NCBI GenBank assembly: GCA_948099385.1
Contig: CANUEZ040000020.1
Coordinates: 62,001-126,000, forward strand
DNA: 64,000 nt
From: Fasciola hepatica
Lineage: Eukaryota > Platyhelminthes > Trematoda > Plagiorchiida > Fasciolidae
Reading direction: 5' to 3'
Position numbers and translations under genes: made by a program. Shown one piece after another: positions 56,943 to 64,000 of the stretch (within the stretch, counting starts at the first letter, position 1; the number at the start of each line of letters is the position of its first letter). The notes below the pieces were generated by a model. The model did no database searches. It was not told the origin of the DNA and saw nothing but the letters and a program-made list of their open reading frames with translations.

Positions 56943-57320
56943 AAAATACAAAGGGAATGGAATGCGACGATATTCATCTGCTCAGTGCTTCAACATGACG
57001 GAGTTCCGGCTCAATTGGCAAAACGTGTTCGGATGTGGCTAGATGAACAGTTTCCTGGTCGGTGGGTTAGAAGGGGTGGGCCTACCATGTGGCCAGAAGG
57101 ATCTTCCGATCTTACTCCCTTAGAATGCTTCTTTATTAATCGGCTGAAGAGTATGGTGTACACTCGCCAGTCGCGAATAATGGGAAAAGTCAAGGGAAAT
57201 ATTCGGATAAATTCAGGACACATTCTAATACAGGATCTCAAGACTACTCGCGCAGACCGTATCAAAAGGGTTCACAAGTGTTTGGACGTGTCTAGGAAGG
57301 AATTCAAGTATTTAATGTGA
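56943..57320 (+). pseudogene. Mariner-type transposase, C-terminal catalytic fragment
   Basis: Open from a stop near 56940 to TGA at 57320, with no in-frame ATG before the conserved region (the frame-initial codon at 56985 is GTG). It reads VLQHDGVPAQLAKRVR, FPGRW, then SSDLTPLECFF and LKSMVY. HDG carries the second catalytic acid, and the E of PLECFF occupies the third position. Forty-one residues separate them, giving DD41E. The superfamily's DD41D (rosa-like) group has the same spacing but ends in D. The DDE acids bind metal for strand transfer. The helix-turn-helix and first D are absent, so it cannot be functional. Confidence 0.8.
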
Positions 57321-57397
57321 TTTTGTATGAACGTTTTTCTTCAGTGTTGAAATGTAAGTGAATTTTATGTTGATTTTACTCCCTTCTTTGTTTATTT

Positions 57398-57659
57398 ATG
57401 ATCGTTTGCCTGGCCAAATGAAAATTAAGATCATCATGTGAGAGACACGACGAAACCTTAAATCATTCCGATTTTCCAGATTTAACTGATCTTCATTAGT
57501 TTACACATGATGACGTAACCCTGACGGAGTTGTGGGTTTCATGACCTAGTCTGTATGTGCGACAAGTAGGCAAAGTTGGTGTCTGTGCCTCTTTATATTG
57601 CTGGTGATAGGTTTAAGAATTTCGTCCTCCATCACTCGCTAACCGTTTCAGTTATCTTG
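57398..57659 (-). repeat. Right terminal inverted repeat (262 bp)
   Basis: Reverse complement of the left repeat, with one base different near the outer edge (position 57655). Transcription across the element would give a 262-bp perfect duplex. Confidence 0.93.
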
Positions 57660-60600
57660 GCTCACTCTGTACTTCGGCGATCTCTGGTCCCATTTGATGA
57701 CCAATGAATGCACATCCTAGTTAATACTTTTCTAACAAGTCTGCAAGGAAATCTAGATGGTGTTCGATGGTCTTTTCCGTGGTAAACCATTGTATAATGA
57801 AGGCTACCAACGAGCAGTTGGCCCAGTTTTCGTTTATGATTTTTGGGGATGCTGTCGCTATCCACATGAACAAAGCAGATATAATCGACCGACAAGAAGA
57901 ACAACAGTAATAAACTTTTGGATGGGTTGAGAGTCGCATCTTTATAAGTGTATGCGTAGTCTGAATCAAGTCCCACAAATCCTGTCACAGGCACGCGTCG
58001 TAATTCGATCTACAGACAATGACTCACCACCACTCACTAATGTGCAGCTTCACCCGTATTGATGTCATTCACGGGATAAACTGACCTCATGATATGCCGG
58101 TTTTCGATGTGAGTACGACTGGATGAGACGTAGGAATTTCTTTTGCTTTCATATCCTCGGAATAATGTCCTGCGCATTGGAGATCGAATGACCCCATTCT
58201 TTGCCCGACTCAAATAATGGCTGTTTAATCTCGCCTTGATCTGCAGTATGACCCAGTCAGTCATTTTTATTCTACCTTTTCATTCTATGCCGAAGATACT
58301 GACACGCTTGCTCATGTGTGCGTACGGACAACAGATTACGGCTGATACATCGATTGCTTTGCTTGATCTTTCGTATCTATTTGATAGGTTTGCAGATGAT
58401 TTGCCGTCTTTCCGTTCGCCCTATTCGTTGACCAACTGTTTTCCGGTCTACTCAGACTTCGCTCTGTCATGCTTGTGTTCGTTTCAACACAGGTTTCATT
58501 TTCTACACCCAATATGATTGATAATGACGACTAAGCTTGACCTGGAGCCGGTTTCTGTTTTATGGAACCGAATTGGATTGACAGGTAGGCTCGTGGAGTG
58601 TTGTGTGATGAGTGATGTGTGAATGTTTACTCTCTTGTGTACATTCAGCTGTTGAGATAGATGAAACGTGGGAAATGAGTATTCACGTGCGGCCTGAGAG
58701 CACAGCTGGAGGTGTCAGATGTTTGTCTGTCTGTCTTCGTGTCTGTCTGTCAGTCAGTCTGTTTGCTTGTCTCACGCCATTTGCTTTGGTCGACCTAGTC
58801 GACTGCGGATAATGGAGAACCGAAAGCGAGGACATCTGGTTCAACGACAAGTATGTGGCGTGTGGGTGCGATGCTTGGTGTAACTTCAGTGGGCTTGGTT
58901 TGGCGTGTGACCATTTTCACAGCCTACATGATTGAGTGTTGATTGCCTCGTGGCCAAACGTAGAACTCAAACGGTCATCTACACAAATTTTTAACAACAA
59001 TGGCCGGTTAGCTAACATGAGATGAGGACACACGAAAAAAGCGAAGACGTGTACAAACACATGCACAATTGACCTAGTTGTGCTCTACACACCCAAGAGG
59101 TGTCAACCAACCGCGGCCTCTCCAACGCAAGTTGTTACCTAGCATTCAAAAGCTGGCGATAATTTGATCCATGTGATTGACAGTAGAAAGAATGGTGGTT
59201 GAATTGGGGACATATGTTCGGCTTAGTCCAGTAGTATTTCGCTTGGAATTTGCAAATTCTTCCAGTCGATCATCATTCGTGCGGTCAAGTGATAGGAACA
59301 GAATCATCGGATGATGTGATGGAATAAAACAAAATCCCTAAAGCTCCACAGTTCATTGAGATTGTTCTTTGAAAGAAACAAACAGAACAGAATTTAAACA
59401 TTTTCACTTTCCCGGTAACTCCAAACTGAACGGTAATGTTCAACATATGCAGACAAGGTGGATTGCGGACACCATCAATAGGTTCTCAGAAAATATTATA
59501 ATGGGATGAGGAAACTTTAGTCGAAATGAGTGTTTGAAGTAGCTGGTAATACGTTGGGGATATAAATCCACCCAATCACTACAAACAGATGTTTGGTTCT
59601 CTGACGTTTGTTACAGTTTTTAAAGTATTAGACGAGGGATTTTGTCAAAGTCCGTTATAATCCGCGTACGACACGAAGCTTCATGGAACAACACAGGAAT
59701 ATAACGGAGACTTTTGACACAGTGCTTGATGGGTGCACAAAGTGGTGAGCTGATTCCCGTTAAAACTTGAACTAATTCTCAATGTTTTTTGCACTAGCTG
59801 GCCTTTAATTATGCTTAATTATTTTTCATTTTCACTCTGGGAGAAAAACATTCGGCGTCCGACCTACGTGTTGGTTTAGTGGTGGCAAAATGCTGTTCTA
59901 TCATCGAACTCACTAGGAATCCCCCTCTGGGTTATCATTTCAAGTCTGAGGGTCGCGGTTTTTGATGCTCCTCAATATTACAGTGTGCTCCATCGACCTC
60001 GGAGATAGGGCCCTATCAATGCACTCATACCTCAGTGCGAAACAGGAAAGCGGGTGTTCAGGTTTTGGTGCTAGACAGCGTCTAATTTCATTCCAATCGT
60101 TACCACACCTAACGTTATTCGGTTCACCAGTCCAAGTTCCACAGTTGTGACTGTTGTTTTTCTTTGATAGTGCAGCTAACCTTTGTAGTTTATGGTATGG
60201 TTCTTATACTAAACTCTCACCTAAGTCTAGAGTAGAAGAGTACTAGTCAGCCACATCAAGAAGAGTTCTGACAACGGTCCCACTGATAAATTGGATCTAC
60301 CTTCAATGATGTTGTTGGTGCTCAAAATTCAAATTTCCGTGGCCGGTGGTTCTAAAATTATGGGACAATAACGGAGATATCCACTGCCACAAACGGGCAC
60401 TCACCTGTACATCGTTCGTGTTGCTCTGAACCAGCTGAGGTAATTGTAGTGCACCAGCCGTGATCTTTGTTCATGAATGTCATCTGCCACAGTCATAGAT
60501 AGTAGTAATCGGCAATAGCAATGATCACTCAGCTTCTCATACACACAAGCACTCCTTCCGTTGACTATTTTCGGACAAGCTTCATAAGGACCCGTTTCAA

Positions 60601-60676
60601 AGCGGGGTGTCGACGCACTTCGCTTGACGGGACTACGTACGTCTGGCTCTGACACCCTGCCTGTTTTGTTAATGCG

Positions 60677-60678
<2 letters not shown>
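57660..60678. other. Anonymous sequence
   Basis: A CTGT-rich patch lies at 58723-58760. Open frames below 130 codons only, none recognised. Confidence 0.35.

Positions 60679-60739
<61 letters not shown>
60679..60739. repeat. Compound (TC)n(TG)n microsatellite
   Basis: About 30 bp of TC passing directly into about 30 bp of TG. Confidence 0.95.
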
Positions 60740-60741
<2 letters not shown>

Positions 60742-61124
60742 TGTTAGAGACGGGATAATCGTGTTCCATACAGAGAAGTACAGACATAGAAGAAGAGATT
60801 GAGACGAAATCAACGTCGTCATGTTAGCACATGAACACTTGAGGGTTCGTTTACTGTAGTAGTAACTAACATTCCTTAAGACTCCAACTAAGCACTTAAG
60901 CTAAACTTTTAGCAATCCTGTGATTCAATTTAGTTTTGTCTTTTATATGAGTGCATACTCTTGTTGCTTTCATATTTCAGGGTCGGTTATGAAACGGTCT
61001 ATCAGTTTTGTGAGAGTAGTTTCCAGGACACGACAACAATCCAATTACAATTCCGAATGATCTGTAGTGTTTCCGTAATAAATTAGGAATTATGTGTATT
61101 TTCGATATGATTTATCATACGGTT

Positions 61125-61310
61125 TCAGCTCTCACTTCACTGTTAGACCTGTTTCATACTCGTCAGGAATCATCAGTATTGTGCATTCACTAACCCGCGG
61201 TAGTCAGTCGGACCACATCATGGACTTCAGACCACCTTATCCCGGTCGTTTAAATCCCCATTCCACGGCCGGCCACCTCGCCCCCTCCCATTTGATGGGC
61301 TTAAATTGGC
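61125..61310 (-). repeat. SINE-like repeat with degenerate hammerhead
   Basis: On the minus strand a GC-rich head (GGCGAGGTGGCCGGCCGTGG near 61281-61262) is followed about 85 nt later by a hammerhead-like order: CTGATGA (61176-61170), a 14-nt segment with little pairing at the stem II position, GAAA (61155-61152), C-AG-GTC with helix III pairs A-U and C-G, then TAACAGTG. Stem I keeps TA/TA and CAC/GTG pairs. Core boxes and their spacing match the SINE hammerheads, but stem II has eroded. A pol III B box is not obvious. Confidence 0.45.
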
Positions 61311-64000
61311 CGTGAACCCCTTCCTGAAATACTGCACTATTGTTGTTTAGTAAAAAAGAAGTAAATAAAATAAAAAGGAATAATGAGTTCTAAACAGAAC
61401 TCAAACCTGGGTGAATGATTTCGACTTATAAATGTTACCAGCATGCTCTGCACGGTTTTTTCGCGTAAACAGCAAGTGGTTTAACGCTGTTCCGTTACCA
61501 GATGCGAACAGTAACAACCCGCCTCCCCCCACGCTATGATCAGCTCTTTTGATGGACTTCTTTTCGGGACTGTGAACAGATGGAACATAAGACTGGTGAT
61601 CCGCCGTATTATTCTTGTTCGGTTCCGTTATATGACTTCTCGATGTGATTAAGGATTGCCACTGGTAATCCATCAGAAAGCTTGAGAAGGAAGAAAACCC
61701 ATGGATGAAAGCGCAAATAAAATATTCTACCTGTGAATAGTATGGTTACCGTAGATAAGTGACGGCTGCACAATGGTGAGTTTCACGAAAGATCAACGTA
61801 GTTAAATGATTGGATAACTTATCATCAATGAACTGACCTTTCTTCATCTAGTTGATCTAGATAGTACGTTCCAAGTCATCCCGCGAAACCCGAACCTAAT
61901 GCACTTAGCCTTTGGTAAGGTTAAATTAGAAAGTAGACTTGGGCCCTCGCTATGGACGCAGAAACTGTTGACCCGCAACGTGTGTCTGCCTTGGCCTTAG
62001 TCGATCTGATTTACCGAACCGGTTCCTAATTTGTCCGACACTGTCTGTTCCTTTTCTATTGCCACGTGCCCCATTTGAACGAGAATTAGTATGTCTTACG
62101 TGGGCCATTGAGAAGATTAAAAGAAATACTTGCTTCTCGCAACTTATGTCTTCTATCTGGTCACATCAAGGGAAGGTAAGTTATCTTTTTATACTATTTG
62201 TCGTTCATTTCCTTATAATAGCCATAGAATAGGGTTACCTTTTCTCGGCAGGGGGGATACGAATGATCAGAGGTTGCCGAAGAGAGATAGTTTAAGGCAT
62301 GCTGCATCATGACGTCTGAACGCACGCAGGCACACACACACACATGCACAAATGTACACGCCCTGGCTTACTTATGTAAGGACGCATACAGACATACCAT
62401 TTAATCAAACCGAAACGGTCTGTTTTGCTTCACGACTGATACGATCTGTTACCCTGGCCATGGCAGTACAACAGTCGATCACGCATCACGCAACAGGTGT
62501 TTGTTATCTGACATGTCCATTCCGCAAATCTTGATCGACCAGCGACAACACGCACTAGTGTATGGGTTTGATAATGGAGAGTAAGCGTGCGTAAAGTTCT
62601 TGGGTAGTCATGTTTCAAGAGGCAATTTTGAGAGTAGGTTAGCACTGATGGGAAAATTTGCTACTGCCAGGTTCGTGACGACGAACTGTTCACCAAATGA
62701 TAGTTCACCTCATCGGGTGCATACGTTTATAGAGTTGAAAGCAAGGAGATAAGCCTCTTTAAACTTGTCGTCAATTACTCACCGTTCAATATTTGCATCA
62801 ACTACCTTTCTACCACAGTTGAGGGTAGGCGATCAGGTAGGTACTACCGATAACCGGCAGTGGATATTTTTTCTGAGTTCGAAGGACACACACGTCCTAG
62901 AATCCTGACCTGTTCGATATATCTTAGTCGTGAGAAAGGTTATCGATGAACGGGTTTTTCAGTAAGCAAATGTTAGGGGTTGAGTGTAAAGGGAACCGTG
63001 GAGTGCTTGGTACTTTTGTCATCTTTCAGTTTTGGCTGATGTCTCAGCGGTTGTCAAGTGCCAAGCTTGCCTGAAAGTCTGGGAAACTTCAAATAAGTAA
63101 AAATAATGTTTATTTATTTAGGATATGCACTGAAATGTATTAGCGTGTAACCGGTTACGGAATATTTGTTCACAGGAATCACATCGCTTACGTCACCCCG
63201 AGGCAATGAATTACTGACCATAGTTGGTTTAGTTCAGCGTTATCCCGCGTAAGTGAAAGCCTGAAGACAATTTTGACACGGAGATTATATTGCCTGGGAA
63301 TGCAGACATACAGACTCAGGCGAAAACCATAAACTGTTCATCACTGAACTTTGCGTGTCGGTTACAACGTGCATGAGAAGGTGACGCGCGCGCATACGAC
63401 GTATTTCTCGGATTCGGTACACTTTCATTCACTGGTGAAAGGAGCAAAATTCTGAAAGTCCTCTGATGAACTATTGGAAAAGAATGATTACGATGGTCAC
63501 AAAGCGTTTTCCCGTGTCTGCAGCTATAAGCAATGAGGATAAAATAGGGAATGAAAAGCGTTTGTAGTGCATCTATCCACTGTTTCTCAGTGGTCTTCTT
63601 CTACTGAAAACAAAAAGCTATGAATCTAAACTGTAAAATCCAACTATGTCGATAATTCTTAATAGAAAATTGCAGAAAAATCGGAAATGAAGAAATCTAG
63701 TTGGGCAAAGTGATGATTAAGCTCGATCGCCAGCTACGGATGATACATTTGTGCCTTCTCAGGCTGGCATAACTCAAAGCAGGGTAAGTATTAGCAATCG
63801 ATTTAGTCATTGGATGCAGCAGAATGAAGAATTTGAACATATTCGGAGAGCTGATCAGTTGCCTGTCACCAGTTGAAAGTAAAGTGGAACCAAAAATTAG
63901 GTAGCCAATGGTTTGTTCGTTCACCGAGCTTGGCAACTGAATCACAAATAAGTTATCGTCAACTGAGGTGAAGTTCTCATTGCTAGAATGGTTGCAACAT
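61311..64000. other. Anonymous sequence to window end
   Basis: A short (CA)n tract lies at 62331-62344 and a CG-rich alternating tract GACGCGCGCGCATACGACG near 63382. No gene, RNA or element recognised. Confidence 0.35.

Larger units (their letters stand above)
56586..57659 (+). mobile_element. Long-TIR Tc1/mariner-superfamily DNA transposon, internally deleted
   Basis: The two ends (56586-56847 and 57398-57659) are inverted copies of each other over 262 bp with one difference (56590 G versus the complement of 57655) and no gap. Perfect identity begins at a TA dinucleotide on each side (56591-56592 and 57653-57654), which suits the TA target duplication of this superfamily. The 550-bp interior holds a 3' transposase fragment. 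The N-terminal DNA-binding part and first catalytic aspartate are missing, so the copy is non-autonomous. Near-identical arms mean recent insertion or arm-to-arm conversion. Confidence 0.85.

Overview
This is a repeat-dense eukaryotic window, most likely from a digenean trematode (fluke). The evidence is indirect. There are several remnants of an RTE-type non-LTR retrotransposon whose protein looks like the families common in flukes, a tRNA-headed SINE carrying a hammerhead ribozyme (the layout of the schistosome Smα repeat), Ty3/gypsy pol remnants, and very long microsatellites. Base composition looks moderate (about 40-45% GC by eye), which fits liver, lung or intestinal flukes better than AT-rich Schistosoma. 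I found no convincing host exon, tRNA or rRNA gene. All recognisable coding sequence belongs to mobile elements, and almost all of it is broken.

Layout. 1-1.05 kb: an RTE-like reverse transcriptase (RT) fragment (-) running off the left edge, followed by a SINE with a hammerhead. 1.77-4.4 kb: a decayed RT (+), then a separate endonuclease fragment (+). 5.2 kb: a second kind of tRNA-like repeat. 10.75-12.36 kb: RTE 'family B' (-) with its C-terminal half still open. 12.36-15.25 kb: a nearly complete but frameshifted RTE 'family A' (-), followed by a possible pogo-type transposase scrap (+). 17.7-20.26 kb: Ty3/gypsy RT, RNase H and integrase (-). 22-29.7 kb: a possible gag fragment, two related hammerheads (-), a possible Penelope-like fragment and a SINE (+). 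32 kb: two SINEs in opposite orientations. 34.4 kb: an apparently intact hammerhead (-) with a decayed partner about 135 bp upstream on the same strand. 36.1-36.5 kb: a (CATA)n array. 41.0-42.04 kb: a 1-kb (ATC)n array, followed by a 240-bp foldback. 44.4-46.6 kb: a second family A RTE (+). 56.59-57.66 kb: a 1.07-kb DNA transposon with 262-bp, almost identical terminal inverted repeats around a 5'-truncated mariner-type transposase. 61.1-61.3 kb: another hammerhead-like repeat. The rest is anonymous intergenic or intronic DNA with microsatellites.

The system most worth attention is the set of small self-cleaving RNA motifs. They occur in two backgrounds. One is a pol III-type SINE (1.06, 25.07, 32.2 and 34.7 kb). 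The other is a Penelope/retrozyme-like repeat with a conserved 3' flank (22.5, 29.55, 34.4 and 34.53 kb). The best examples of both share a very short helix III built from a self-complementary sequence, which points to cleavage as dimers or in tandem transcripts. The second item is the long-TIR transposon, whose arms are so similar that it must be young or gene-converted, and whose catalytic spacing reads DD41E.
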